64,000 nt of DNA from Misgurnus anguillicaudatus (lineage: Eukaryota > Chordata > Actinopteri > Cypriniformes > Cobitidae), in contig NC_073341.2 in the NCBI RefSeq assembly GCF_027580225.2, positions 16,490,501 to 16,554,500 of the forward strand, read 5' to 3'. The notes below the pieces were generated by a model. The model saw nothing but the letters and a program-made list of their open reading frames with translations, did not search any database and was not told where the DNA came from. Of this stretch, positions 36,301 through 48,321 are shown in pieces. The position numbers were made by a program, and so were the translations under genes. Position 1 is the stretch's first letter. Every line of letters starts with the position of its first letter.

Positions 36301-37510
36301 GAGTCGTCCGAAGGACCGATACCAGAACATCTTGGTCGTGACGGACTTGTTCACCAAGTACGCCTGGGCCATCCCCACCCTCGACCAGACCGCAAGTACT
36401 ACGGCCACGGCACTGTGGAGGGCGGTCTTCCAGCCGTTTGGGTGCCCTGAGTTCCTGCATTCAGACCAGGGCCCAAATTTCGAGTCCCGTATAATTCGGG
36501 AACTGTGCCAGCTATATGGGTGTGTGAAGACCCACACGACCTCGTACCATCCCCAAGGGAACGGGGGATGTGAGCGGTTTAACCAGACGTTGTTGAACCT
36601 GTTGGGAACGCTGGATCAGAGGCGCCAGGACGATTGGGTGAGTGCCTTACCGAACTTATTACAAGCCTACAATAATAGCATCCACAGCACGACGGGGTAT
36701 GCCCCCACGTATTTAATGTTCGGTAGACACATTCGCCTGCCCACAGATCTCCTATTGGGAACGCCGGGAGGAGAGCAAGAAGGGAACGTGACCGAGTGGG
36801 TAGGACGACACCACCATCGTCTCCACTTCGCATACGAACAGGTCAATAAGAAGATCCAGGCGGCGGGGGACAGGAACAAGAGGTTATATGACAGGACGGC
36901 ACGGGACGCCCCCTTGCTTCCTGGGGAGAGGGTACTAGTCCGGGATAATCAGCGGCTAGGTGGAGGCAAGCTGAGTGATCGGTGGGAGGCGAGGCCATAC
37001 ATTGTGCAGCTGCAGCAGAGACCGGGACAGCCGGTATATACGATCCGGCCAGAAGGGAAGCCCGGACCAGATCGGGTGGTCCATCGGAACATGATCCGCC
37101 CCTGCCCAAACTATCCCCCGCTAGTCACAGAGGTGGCTCCTAAGGAGCCAGAGACTGCTGCCCCCTGGTATGAAGGGTGGGTTATCTTCCCAAGAGGCCC
37201 GGTGGAGGGGCCGGCCCGAGTGGCCCCAAGGGAGCCTGAGAACTTACCTGTCGTGGTGGGCCCAGCGAACGACATAGCCCCAGAGGCTCCAGGAGAGCCG
37301 GACAACTTACCTGCTGAAGGAGCCCCAGAGGCTCCAGGAGAGCCGGACAACTTACCTGCTGAAGGAGCCCCAGAGGCTCCAGGAGAGCTGGACGACTTAC
37401 CTGCTGAAGAAGCCCCAGAGCCCCTGCCGCAGCGCCCCCAGCGGGAAACCCGGGGGCGGCCGCCCATCCGGTATGGAGAGTGGGTCACAGGAAGCGGTTC
37501 TAGGGACTAG
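33347..37510 (+). pseudogene. pol: Pol polyprotein of Ty3/gypsy element, interrupted by one in-frame stop
   Basis: Encodes protease, reverse transcriptase, RNase H and integrase for element replication. In order: aspartic protease (LVDTGS near 33485-33505), RT with SPWAAPIVLV, FCVDYRKLN, LDLASGYWQ, MPFGL and catalytic YLDD at 34877-34888, RNase H beginning TDAS at about 35345 with TDNN and NADALSR, integrase HHCC zinc site (about 36090-36210) and D-D-35-E core with D near 36287, D near 36464 and E near 36572, then a GPY/F-like tail. A TAA at 35117-35119 interrupts the frame between RT and RNase H; the same frame is open again to 37510. No true ATG follows the stop. The C terminus has three 15-residue repeats (37280-37410) rich in Pro, Glu and Ala. 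No env gene follows. This copy probably cannot make full Pol. Confidence 0.92.
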
Positions 37511-37519
37511 AACCATTTC

Positions 37520-37531
37520 GGCGGGGGAGGA
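37520..37531 (+). other. Polypurine tract
   Basis: GGCGGGGGAGGA lies immediately before the 3' LTR and would prime plus-strand synthesis. Confidence 0.8.
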
Positions 37532-39345
37532 TGTCACAGGTGACGTTTTGTGAGGGCGGAACCAAAAGTGTGGAAGACGGGTTCCGCCCGTCGATGGTTC
37601 CGCCCGGACGCTTCACTTAGAACACCGGAATTTCCGGGGTTTCCCCGAAACCAAAATTAAGCCTGATCACGCTCAGGTGGGGCGAATTAACACAGCGGTT
37701 GCTAATAGGCTGACAAGGAGAAGAGTCAGTGTATAAAAACACCTTTGCAGACATCAAACGGTGTGCTTGTGGTATACTTTGTATACGCTGTGTTGCTGCT
37801 TTGCAGACGGACCACGCTGGTCGGATCGCTCTCCTGGGGAAGAGAGGAAGAGACAGTCAGCTGACGAAGGAATATTGTGGAGTTTCATGTGAGAAAGAGT
37901 GGACACAGAGCCATCAAGAGTGCAGTTAATAGCAGTTGTTGACAACCAAGTGTGAGTAACAGCTGTGGTACTTATCTGTGCAGTACTGGTACGAAGAGTT
38001 GTTTTGGTGTGTGCCTTGGTGTTTTTGAGGTCCCTGGCCCCACTGGAGAGGAAAGCGTGGGCGAGCCGCGGGTTGACCGGAAGCACGGACGAAGCACTTG
38101 GTAGGAAGCACCGTTCACCAGTAAAACAGTGGCCCTGTGGGAAAAAGGAAGCGCAGGTGAGCCAGAGGAGTGATAACCAACACGCCGGGCCTGTGAATAA
38201 CACACATCTCACTCTCATTTGCGGTCCAGTTATCGCCCAACCATCCTCTCGAGGTCGTCGTAGCCAGGTGGCAAGGGCGATCTAAAAATCACGTGAAGTT
38301 GTATATGAGTGCTGTGGGTGAGTTTCACTGATTGATGGTGTTTACGCTTTACTTGCTGTGTGTATGCTGTGCTTATAGCAATTACGTACCGGTACAAGTG
38401 AAGCTCTGTGTGAGTGAAGATCCCCAGTGCTGTGAGTAACGTAACCTGTGAAGTAAACCTGTTCCGTGCTTATAGCAATTACATACCTGTACAATTGAAG
38501 CTCTGTGTGAGTGAAGATCCCCAGTGCTGTGAGTAACGTAACCTGTGAAGTAAACCTGTTCTGTGCTTATAGCAATTACCTACCTGTACGAGTGAAGCTC
38601 TGTGTGAGTGAAGATCCCCAGTGCTGTGAGTAACGTAACCTGTGGAGTAAACCTGTTCTGTGCTTATAGCAATCACCTACCTGTACAAGTGAAGCTCTGT
38701 GCGCATGAAGATCTCCAGTACTGTGAGTAATATAACCTGTGAAGTGAAACTGTTCGGTGCTTATAGCAACTGCCTACTTGTGCAAGGAAAGCTTGGTGTG
38801 AACGAAGATCTCCAGTACTGTGAGTAATATAACCTGTGAAGTGAAACTGTTCTGTACTTGTAGAAATTACCTACCTGTGCTGGTGAAGCTCCTTGTGGGA
38901 ACGAAGATCCTCCAGTGCTGTGGGTAACGTAACCTGTGGAGAGAACTTGACCTGTGGCTATAACCATCACTTACCGTTCCAACGAAGGTCCCGTGTTGAA
39001 CGAACAGCGACTAGTAACGAAGTACCTTACCCTTGTCTGACTATTATTTGATTCTGCCTCCAGGAGAAGCGGAGCGCGCCACGGATTGTTGGGCCAGAGC
39101 CCCCAAAGGAGCCCCTGTCCCCAGCCTTTCCCCCAAGTGGCCCTGGAGGCGAAGAAGAGGCACATTAGTTTTAAATTGCCCTTTTCCCCTTCCCCCTTTC
39201 CTTTTTAAATATTTAATAAAGTTTGTTTTAACTATAGTATACTCGTCTGTCTGGTCATTGGGGTGGTCTTGGGAAACTCCTCGAGGTGGAAGAGTTGAGA
39301 GGGGCGTGACCTTTAGTCTAGTTGGGTCCGCCCCCGGCCGTGACA
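37532..39345 (+). repeat. 3' LTR of Ty3/gypsy element (1814 bp)
   Basis: Equal in length to the 5' LTR and about 98% identical over the part compared. It has a TATA box near 37732, ~97-bp repeats about 38370-38995, and AATAAA at 39215-39220. GGAC follows the LTR at 39346-39349 and precedes the 5' LTR at 30512-30515, giving a 4-bp (possibly 5-bp) target duplication. Confidence 0.95.
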
Positions 39346-40208
39346 GGACTCACATCAAGAAGTCACAGCTTCTAATGGAGACACCGCATAATATGAGGCA
39401 GGGCCGTAGATGAAATGCAACACATAAACTACAGATAAGAAAAATTTATATCAAAGTGCCCAGGTTAAAAGAGGAAAGATGAGGAGAAACATACAGAGGA
39501 TAAAAGTATGTATACTGCTATTAATGAAGTATAATATATTATTATGTAGCTTGCTATGCAATTACACCTAGCAGTATTATATATGTTTTCTGTTTAACTA
39601 GCTTAACATTGACTACCCATTCAGAAGTTTTAGGATCACTTTCACTTATTCATATTTTTCCACATATAATAGCAAATTCATTAAAACTGTAAAATAACAA
39701 AGATGGAACATAATAAAGTCAATACTATGACTGTAAACAATCCAAAATAAATCAAAACAAACACTTACTGATGGTAATTTTTTATAAAGAGAAGGTTAAG
39801 AAATTATTTACTTACATAAAATAATGTATATTTAAAAGAGAAAAAACACTGCTTTTGTTATACATTGATTAAATAATAGAATTTTATCAGTCAATTTACA
39901 TAAATATTGTACTTTTTTAACCTTAAAATAGCTCTGCGGCCCTCCGATTAAATGTCAATTTCAGAAATGGCCCCAAGTCAATTTGAGTTTGAGACCCCTG
40001 CCTTACGTAGTTTGAATGAAATGCATCCACTCACAAAAATATAGTTTTGATATATATTTACATAAAAGTTTCATGGAACATGATCTTTACATAATATCCT
40101 AATGATTTTTGGCATAAAATAAAAATCTGTAATTGTTGCATGTATTTTTGTCTATTACTACAAATATACCCATGTTACTTAAGACTGGTTTTGTGGTCCT
40201 GTCATGAT

Positions 40209-40594
40209 TAGATTACAATTTAATTGTAAAATATTAAAGTGACCCGCTGTTGAAACGGAAATAGTTAGCAAGTTTTCCCATGCAGTGTTATAATGTTACA
40301 TCCAATAAATGAAAAGTTAATGGCAGCAACTGTAAAAGTATTCAGAATGAGAAAAAAATCCAGTTCATTGTACTAAATGTTTTAGGAAACCACAAGCGAT
40401 TGAGAATGACTGTTCTTAGCAATAGAATGACCAATTTAGATAATGCCATTTTTAAGTAGGCTATGCAATAAATCATATTGTACAAACGGGAAGCAAGAGG
40501 GTCCGTAACTAATGCATTAATGAACGTTGATGAACGGAAATATTTTAAAGTGTCAACAGTTTATGTTTGTTTAAAAAATGAAAGAAGAAAACTG
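40209..40594. other. Upstream region of the class II beta gene
   Basis: A+T-rich sequence with no recognised repeats or ORFs between the outer transposon end and the X box. Confidence 0.5.
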
Positions 40595-40640
40595 CTTAGC
40601 AACACTTGACACTTGAAGCCTGCAGTTGCTGATTGGCTGG
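40595..40640 (+). promoter_or_regulatory. MHC class II X and Y boxes (beta gene)
   Basis: CTTAGCAACACTTGACA at 40595-40611 matches the X1 core TAGCAACA followed by an X2-like TTGACA. CTGATTGGCT at 40629-40638 is a Y box. Start-to-start spacing is 34 bp, the same as in human DRA. The start codon is 78 bp after the Y box. Confidence 0.85.
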
Positions 40641-40715
40641 TTGTCCTGATTGTACACCTCATGAAGAAAGTGTTGCCAGCATCTGCTTCAATTGAGAAAT
40701 TCTCATTTAGTGAAA

Positions 40716-42142
40716 ATGTCATTGCCTAAGCTCATTCTGATGCTGTCTGTATTCATCGGACCAGGTAAAATTCAGCACAATAAAAATAATTATACATCAT
40801 TCAAACATTACTTTTATTATTGTGTTATGGATCATTATGTAATTTACAGTGGTTCAAAAGCTAAGATATAAAATGACTAATAAATGTCATGTTTTTAAAT
40901 TGTTGATTTTAAATCATATGACAATATGTGATTGTCTTAAATTATTTTTCAGCTAATGGATATTATTACCACGCTGTGGCGAAATGCATCTACAGCTCCT
41001 CTGATTACAGTGACATGGTTTACATTGATGGATATTACTTCAACAAATTTGTGTACACACAATTCAACAGCACTGTGGGGAAGTATGTAGGGTTTACTGA
41101 GTATGGAGTGACAAACGCAGAGTTCTGGAACAACAATCCTGCCATACTGCAGCAAGAGAGAGCTGAGGTGGACAGATTCTGCAAAAATAATGCTCCAGTC
41201 TTGGACTCAGGTGTCCGTGATAAAAGAGGTAAGTGTAACACAATTAAACTTTGAAGACTTAGACTTTTATTTAATTATTAAGTACGTTAACATAATAATA
41301 TTTATTGATTAAATTAAGAAATCAATATAACACCTAAGCATTCAGTATGTAAAACATCTCAGTAAAAATGTGATCATAAGATAATAAGCCTCATAGATTC
41401 AAAGAATATTTATGCAAAAGTTTTATAACTGTGCATGCCATCACAGTATATATTTTAGGGTGTGTAATTAAAATATTACTCTCTTTGATTTAGTGAAACC
41501 AAATATCAAACTCAGCTCAGTGAAGGAATCAGATGGTGAGCATCCAGCTATGCTTATGTGTAGCGCATACAACTTCTACCCACAACAAATCAAAGTGACC
41601 TGGTTAAAAAACAATCAACCTGTGACCTCTGATGTGACCTTAACTGATGAGATGCCTAATGGAGACTGGTACTATCAGATCCACTCCCACCTCGAGTACA
41701 CCCCCAAATCTGGAGAGAAGATCTCATGTATGGTTGAGCACGCCAGCTCTACTAAACCTATGATTGTTGACTGGGGTAAGAGAAATGTTGCATTTTACTG
41801 TCACATTAAACATACATTTACAGATAACATATTCTTCGCTGTTATACTCACACACACCATAATGAATATAAGAATGCTGCACTGTACTATATCATGTTTG
41901 TACTTAAATAGACCCTTCTCTTCCTGAGTCTGAGAGAAATAAGGTTGCTATCGGGGCTTCTGGTCTGGTGCTGGGAATCGTCTTAGCAGCTGCTGGACTT
42001 ATTTACTACAAGAAGAAATCAGCAGGTCAGTGGAATGAGAGCAAGTCTAATTGATATTACTCTGTATATCCTGTTTTCATATAATTTGTCTTTGATGGTT
42101 ACATTTTTATTTTTTATAGGGAGGATCCTGGTACCACATTAA
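40716..42142 (+). CDS. MHC class II beta chain (five exons)
   Basis: Beta chain partner of the class II alpha chain. Exons: 40716-40764 (start of signal peptide, MSLPKLILMLSVFIGP), 40953-41228 (beta-1, with NGYYYH, conserved cysteines in AKC and DRFC, N-glycosylation site FNST, and VGKYVGFTEYGV), 41494-41775 (beta-2 Ig domain, LMCSAYNFYP and ISCMVEH cysteines), 41912-42025 (connecting peptide and TM, ASGLVLGIVLAAAGLIYY then KKK), 42120-42142 (tail RILVPH and stop TAA). All introns are phase 1 with GT-AG sites, and the sum is 744 nt, 247 residues, normal for fish class II beta. The domain pattern looks like a classical DAB-type chain, though lineage needs a tree. A poly(A) signal AATAAA lies at 42462. 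I see no break. It is in tandem, same strand, with the alpha gene ~16 kb upstream. Confidence 0.94.
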
Positions 42143-42479
42143 TGAAAGCTAGTTTTAGACATTCAGTTAATTTTTTTCTCATCTTTTTATAACACGCACT
42201 GCATCTTTGAACTATGTGTTATCAAACATATTGAATAATCATAATCATAATCATTGTGCAATCATAATCATGTGATTGCACAATTTGTAAGTTCTCATGT
42301 AAATGAACTGATATTCAGCTTGAACCATTGATGGATAAGCATTCAATTTTTATGACAACTTTAATATACAATCTTTTTCATTTGTAACTGACTTCTTTAC
42401 CTCTCATATGTTTAATAGAAATGCTTTTTGTAATGTTGGTAATGATAAGGCTCACTTTAGAAATAAAACGGCTTCTGAT

Positions 42480-42979
42480 GATGTATATTCTGTGTAAAAT
42501 ATAAAGATGTATCATTGTTTTGCTGAAGTAATACAAATTAATTTGCTCACATGAAATAAATACTGATGATGCTATAAAATTATTAATTTAAGATTATTAT
42601 GGTTACATGCTAAGAATATGATCCTATGGATGTCATCATGTACAGATACAAGTACATTTTAACAGTAAGCATTATCTTATAAAAAGCAAGTGTTGTTTTC
42701 TATATAATAAACAAGAAATTGGTAAATTTCATATTTATGTAATGTTCCCATAATGCTTCTTGAACTATTTATTAATCTATTGATTTAATTCTCTCTGACA
42801 TATTACTTTTACATTTACACTTGCAATGATGCTTTAAAACACAACAACATAAGGACTTTTATATTTTATTTGTTCCCTATTGTTTTCTGTATGTTATGTA
42901 TATTTCAGCTTCAAATAAATATTTTAGATTAAAAAGCAGAAGTGTACAAAAAATAAATTCACACAATGGTTCAGTTCAA
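42480..42979. other. 3' flank of the beta gene
   Basis: A+T-rich sequence, nothing recognised. Confidence 0.5.
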
Positions 42980-42987
42980 CAAATATT

Positions 42988-44115
42988 CAGTGCTTTAAGT
43001 GGGCCAGAACGCCCCGGTACTCAGTACCGCCACTTCCAAAAATAGCTCTTGAGTGTACCACCACCTCTCCGTGTGCCCAGAACGTGCTTTTAGCTTACCG
43101 GAACGCTCATTTGCACATCTGTTTAAAAATCAGGTTTAATTTAATCCTTTGGCTGCGCTGAGGCTTTTCAGAGCGCCCTTAATGTACGCTTCCTAATTCG
43201 CCCCACCGAGAGCAGAGACTACATTACCCATACACCCTTGCGTTTACAAGTTAAAAGCGCATGCGTCGGCCAGTCATAGTGTCAACGTGCTCTGGAGAGG
43301 TGTGTGTTTGTGTGTGAAACGCTCAACCATAGCTGCTCGGTTAAAATGAAAATACAATGAACACTTAATATGCCCTCCTTGTTTTAGACTCTGAGTAGTA
43401 AAAGAACAAGGTCAGAATCAGAGGACTCGCTGGCTGACATCCCACCAAGCCAGAATGATAGCTGCAGGTCAGACGCAAGCCTTGTAGGTACGTGATAATC
43501 TCTGCTGTCGCGGCTGTCAGTTTGGGTCCCCTCGACGCAACTTCGGATTTCCTCAGGCGATGTGCAGAAAACATTCTTGAAATTGTAATACACATTTAGT
43601 TTAATTGCTACAAGTGAACGAAATTTCAATGAATTTGAACGACGTGCACAGTAGTTTTACCACCCGCAAAATGGAAAACAATGGGACAAAATAATTGACC
43701 TTCGAGTTTCAAATGGCCAATATTTTGTTATTCTTGAACCCATAGACATGGTCTTGGTGTCATTTTAAAGTTTTTTTCAAGCTCTTTCTATCTGAACAAC
43801 TAGTTTTAGCATTTAACCATGCTGAACATTTTACTCACATATCTACCTTTTGCACATTTTATTTATGTTTAAAAGCTCTTTTTACAGTAGCTCTTTCTAA
43901 TGGTATTTTTTCAAAATCCTTTTGCACATTTTATTTATGTTCAGTAGCTATTTCTAGCTCAAGCAAATCCACAAACTTATAAAAAGATTTATTATTTTTT
44001 ACAAGGTCGTCTGTTGACTGCTGAATATAAAACCCCTTCAATATAGGAGTCGAGTCAGCAAAAAAAAAAAAAAAAAAGGAGTAACGGCACCTCTTTTGGG
44101 CCACTTAAAGCACTA
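42988..44115. mobile_element. hAT-like element, internally deleted
   Basis: CAGTGCTTTAAGTGGGCC at 42988-43005 is inverted near 44098-44115 with two or three mismatches. The flanks CAAATATT (42980-42987) and CAGATATT (44116-44123) match 7 of 8. The interior has an exon-like segment 43387-43488 (KRTRSESEDSLADIPPSQ region, open on the plus strand) ending at a GTACGT donor, which looks like the N-terminal exon of a former transposase-type gene. The downstream coding part is missing. Confidence 0.72.
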
Positions 44116-44283
44116 CAGATATTTAATTGTAGATTTAGTGCAACAAAAAGCATGGTTTCAAATTTATCACAGTTCAATAACCTAGCCATTTAACACATTT
44201 TTATTTAAAAGAATATCAATTTTAGAATGAAGACAACCAGCTATTTACAGCTCAGATATACAGAGTCAATAAGATACACTTAT

Positions 44284-44518
44284 TGAAAAAAAACTTTGCT
44301 GCCTTAAAATCTTTTGTTAAATCAACTAAGATTTACATGTCATGTCAACAAAGATGAGTTGTCATAACTTATAAAATATAGTTGAGAAAAGTCAACTTAA
44401 TTTTATAAGTTATAACAACTCACCTGTAATTATAACAAGTCATCTCTAGTCAAGATAAATAATAGCAAGTTGAAATGACTTGTAAATCCGAGTTGATTCA
44501 ACAAAAATTTTTAGGCAG
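44284..44518. mobile_element. MITE, split by the 10.1-kb foldback (left part)
   Basis: Starts AAAAAAAACTTTGCTGCC and runs to TTTTTAGGCAG. The missing right tip, GCAGCAAAGTTTTTTTTACAG, lies at 54650-54670 on the far side of the foldback. Without the insertion the two ends form proper TIRs. Confidence 0.75.
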
Positions 44519-47239
44519 CAGTAGTTGTAAGGGACCGGTATATGTCAAAATTTGATTGATTTATGACCCCCTTTGACAGGGGGCGGGTCTATCAATCAAA
44601 AGCTGTACAATCTGTCTAGGTTTGAGAATGGTATATCAAGGGCTTTAGACAGCGAGTATCCGGACCGTGCGTGTTTTACGATGTGTCAATCAGCTCGTTG
44701 TCATTCCTGTGTGTGTGTGTGTGTTTTATGTCAAGCCTATGTTGTCATGTTTATTGCTGTCAAAAATAAAGTTTATAGTTTTAGACTGCGTAGTTTCACA
44801 AGCGGTCCTGTGCTGTCAGCGATCTCTCTCTCTCTCGCCCCCACTGCGCGTCTCGCCCCAGCGCGTCTCACAGCGGGGTCGGTGTTCATCGGACCTGTGT
44901 GGTTCTTTAGACGAAAACCTGTTTATTATAAACTAAATAAAAATTTAACCGTGAGTCTTTTCATCACCCGCTCTCTATGTTCACGCGCATTAAAACTCGC
45001 TCACCGGTGCACGCGCCGGGTGTATGGGCATATCTGCAGTTTTAAAATAAACGTAATAAATGTAATGCTGGCCACTCTGACAAAAAGTAAAGGTTTATTT
45101 TAGATTTAGGGATTTCTTTAATCAAGTCTCTGATTAAAACATGTGAATGCGCGCACCGACGGCGACCTTACGCTGACGCGCACTTATATCTGACCTTAAT
45201 AAACTTTTAAATGTTTTAAGAAGTTTTCATCCCATCTTCAGGGTTTTTTATTATTGACTTCTTAAAACCATGTATGTATATTATTATACAACGAATCTTA
45301 TCATGTATGCTCTGACAAAAGTATGATTTTAGATTTTAGGAGGAGCGGACACACATTTATGCCAAATACTGTTGAATATAAACGTTTGTTTTGTCAAAAG
45401 TTTCTTTAAAGTCAATAAGTAATCAAACATTTTAGATGTATATGGTTAAACTTAAATCTGATATTTTCTATCGATCTATTTCTTTAGTTTTCTGATCAGT
45501 CAACGTTCACAAGCTGCTCTCATGACCGTGTGTGTGTGTGTGTCCGTGAGATAATTCACAGCAGGGGTGGATTGTAAAGTAGTTAGAGTCTTTTAAAACC
45601 ATGGTGGTAATAATGTAATACTGTCACTCTGACAAAAAGTAAAAGATTTATTTTAGATTTTATAGCAAACACTGCAGGATCTAAAAGTTTGTAACATCAC
45701 AAATTTATTTAATGAAATATTCAGTACATGTATAGCAATGAATTGTACCAAAACCACCAGAGGCCGACAATTCTTTAGACCAAAGTCTATTTATTTTAAA
45801 CTAAATAAAAGTTTAATCGAGATCCGTGTATCTGTTCATGTACAGCATACTGTTCATGCATTAAAGATCGAGTCCCGGTGGGTACAACAGAGAACACCCG
45901 TGGATGCGCGTTCATATCTGCCGTTTTAAAATAAACTTAATAAATATAATTCTGTCCGCTCTGACAAAATAAGGTTTTATTTTAGATTTAGGGGTTTCTT
46001 TAAACAAGTCTGTGATTAAAACATGTTCAGCAATGCGCGCACCGACGACGACAGAGAACTTACGCTGATGCGCTCTTATATCTGTCGTTAAGAAACTTTT
46101 AAACGTTTTAAGACATTTAAGCCCCTCTTGTGGTTTGAATTCATTAATGTCACCTAACATCCGAGTGTGTACATGTGTATTTACGATAAATGTAACACGA
46201 TACGCATTGTCAAAATAAAAGGTTTCCTGAACATGGTATTCCAGTGCGTGTTTTTGTCTCGCGAGTGCTCGTCATATTTATTGATGTGAAAAAAGTTTGA
46301 TGTCTAAGACGTTCAGTTTCTGGACGGTTGGTTTTTACCAGCGGTCTCTCATTCTCACCACCCGTTATCACCCACCCAGTAGACCCCAGTGTGTCTGAAC
46401 AGCGGTGGTGTTCAGCGGGGCCCGTATTGTTCCTAAAACTCCGTGTTGGTAAAATAAGTGTAATACAGCCGTTGACAAAAAGTAAAAGGTTTATTTTAGA
46501 TTTAAGGTGGTCCACCAGCGCCTTTATGGCAAACACTTCAGGTTCTAAAAGTTTGTAACACGAAGAATTTGTTTAATGAAATATACAGTACATGTATAAG
46601 CAATGCCCCCGAGTCCATAATCTCCGGGATCGCCAATACTCTTTTCTTTAGACTAAAGGGTATTTATTTTAACATAAATAAAATAAAATAAAATAAATAA
46701 AAATAAAATAAAATAAATAAAATATTTTATTTATATTAATATTATTTATTATTAATAAATAAAATAAATATAAATAAAAGTTTATTTGCATCACGAACGC
46801 CGAGAAACTGTTCATGCACCGCAATCTATTGTTCACAGCGCATTAAAGGTCGATCACCGGTGATGACCAGAGAACGAACCGGGTGTGTGTTCATATAAAC
46901 TTAATAAATGTAATTCTGTCCGCTCTGGCAAAATAAAAGTTTATTTTAGATTTAGCCATTTCTTTAACCAAGTCTCTGATTAAAACAAGTTACTTTTGCT
47001 TAGGGCAATAGGCACATGCACACACATATCTGTGGTATTAAAAATAAGGTTTTTAAAGTTTAAGAAATTTAAACATTTGAAAAAAATCAAACATTTTAGA
47101 GGTGTCTGAGTAAACTTATATCTAATGTCATATGAGCCGTACCGTGTAGCGTTCGTGTCTGTGTGCGTGTCCGTGTCAGTTTATGTATGTGTGTGTTATG
47201 CAATCGTAGAGTAGGGCGTGGGATGTGAGAGACTGTGAG

Positions 47240-47273
47240 GGTGTGTGTATGTGTGTGTGTGTGTGTGTGTGGT

Positions 47274-47315
<42 letters not shown>

Positions 47316-47324
47316 TGTGTGTGT
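47240..47324. repeat. (GT)n microsatellite, left foldback arm
   Basis: Interrupted GT run, shorter than its mirror copy at 51931-52033. Confidence 0.95.
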
Positions 47325-47501
47325 GGTTATCACGTGGTGGGGGTCCCAAATGATCAATGGCAGGATTTTTATGTGACGGACAGGCCCTAGGTCAGCCTGT
47401 GGGGTTAGATACAACTTAGGTTAACATCTATCAACGCATAATAAGCAAACATGAAATTATATTATACCTATGCATTGTTACTGATGTTCCTAGTTTTGTG
47501 T

Positions 47502-48318
47502 GTTTTTCTTGAACAGGCTTTTGCTTTTCAAACTTAGTCAGTCTTCAGACTTTTGTCTTTTCATACATTTGTTCATAGTTTTTCTTCGCTAGCGTCAATT
47601 CGTGTTTGAGATTTTTTTGTAAACTCATCAGATGTACATACTTGTGTATTTTTCTTAAACTTTTGCTTGTCAGTCTTCATGCTTTTGTCTCTTCGCACAT
47701 TTGTTCGGGGTTTTTCGTCGCTGGTGTCGGCCCGTGTCTGAGATTTTGTGGACTCATGTACACGCTTGTGTATTTTTCTTGAACTTTTGCTTTTCAAACT
47801 TAGTCAGTCTTCAGACTTATGCATACATATGTTCAAAGTTTTTTCCTCGCTAGTGTCAAATCCTGTTTGAGATTTTTTTTTGTAAACTCATGTACACGAT
47901 TGTGTATTTTTCTTAAACAAACTTTTGCTTTTCAAACTTAGTCAGTCTTCAGACTTTTGTCTCTTCACACATTTGTTCAAAGTTTTTCTTCGCTAGGGCC
48001 AAATCCTGTTTGAGATTTTTTTGTAAACTCATGCACACGCTTGTGTATTTTTCTTAAACTTTTGCTTTTCAAACTTAGTCAGTCTTCAGACTTTTGTCTC
48101 TTCACACATTTGTTCAAAGTTTTTCTTCGCTAGTGTCATATCCTGTTTGAGATTTTTTGTAAACTCATGTACACACTTGCATATTTTTCTTAAACAAACT
48201 TTTGCTTTTCAAACTTAGTCAGTCTTCAGACTTTTGTCTCTTCATACATTTGTTCAAAGTTTTTCTTCGCTAGTGTCAACCCGTGTCTGAGATTTTGTAA
48301 ACTCATCAGATGTACACA
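47502..48318 (-). repeat. Left tandem array of foldback, six ~140-bp units
   Basis: Units contain CAGTCTTCAGACTTTTGTC, TTCAAAGTTTTTCTTCGCTAG and TTGTGTATTTTTCTTAAAC; the CAGTCTTC motif occurs six times at roughly 130-142-bp intervals. The same unit appears in the opposite orientation at 48772-51757. Confidence 0.92.
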
Positions 48319-48321
48319 CTT

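Larger units (their letters stand above)
30027..40000. mobile_element. hAT-type element split by a gypsy retrotransposon
   Basis: CAGTGGTCTCAAACTC at 30027-30042 is inverted at 39985-40000 as GAGTTTGAGACCCCTG (15 of 16 match). The flanks CATTACGT (30019-30026) and CCTTACGT (40001-40008) match 7 of 8, the 8-bp duplication expected of hAT. Without the inserted LTR element the hAT copy would be about 1.1 kb. Its left part is GC-rich and promoter-like. No transposase ORF remains. Confidence 0.8.
25701..40204. mobile_element. Outer DNA transposon of the nested stack
   Basis: Left end GGACCACAAAACCAGT at 25710-25725 and right end ACTGGTTTTGTGGTCC at 40184-40199 are exact inverted repeats, preceded and followed by TGACTC- and TGTCATG-like sequence. 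The right end also shows ACAAATATACCCATGTTAC, which I recognise as the usual neighbour of this end in cyprinid repeats. All other transposons between the MHC genes lie inside it. Two independent copies of a short family in opposite orientation is the alternative. Confidence 0.5.

Noticed and set aside
37280..37531. Possible env gene after integrase
   Set aside because: Only the Pro-rich pol tail and the polypurine tract fit before the 3' LTR; no room for an envelope protein.
44573..45103. 176-aa ORF and its mirror copy at 54089-54595
   Set aside because: Located in the foldback arms; conservation follows from arm identity, and composition shows no domain.
47573..47797. Lys/Ser/Thr-rich minus-strand ORF in the left array
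   Set aside because: Product of the ~140-bp tandem repeat; frame broken in neighbouring units.
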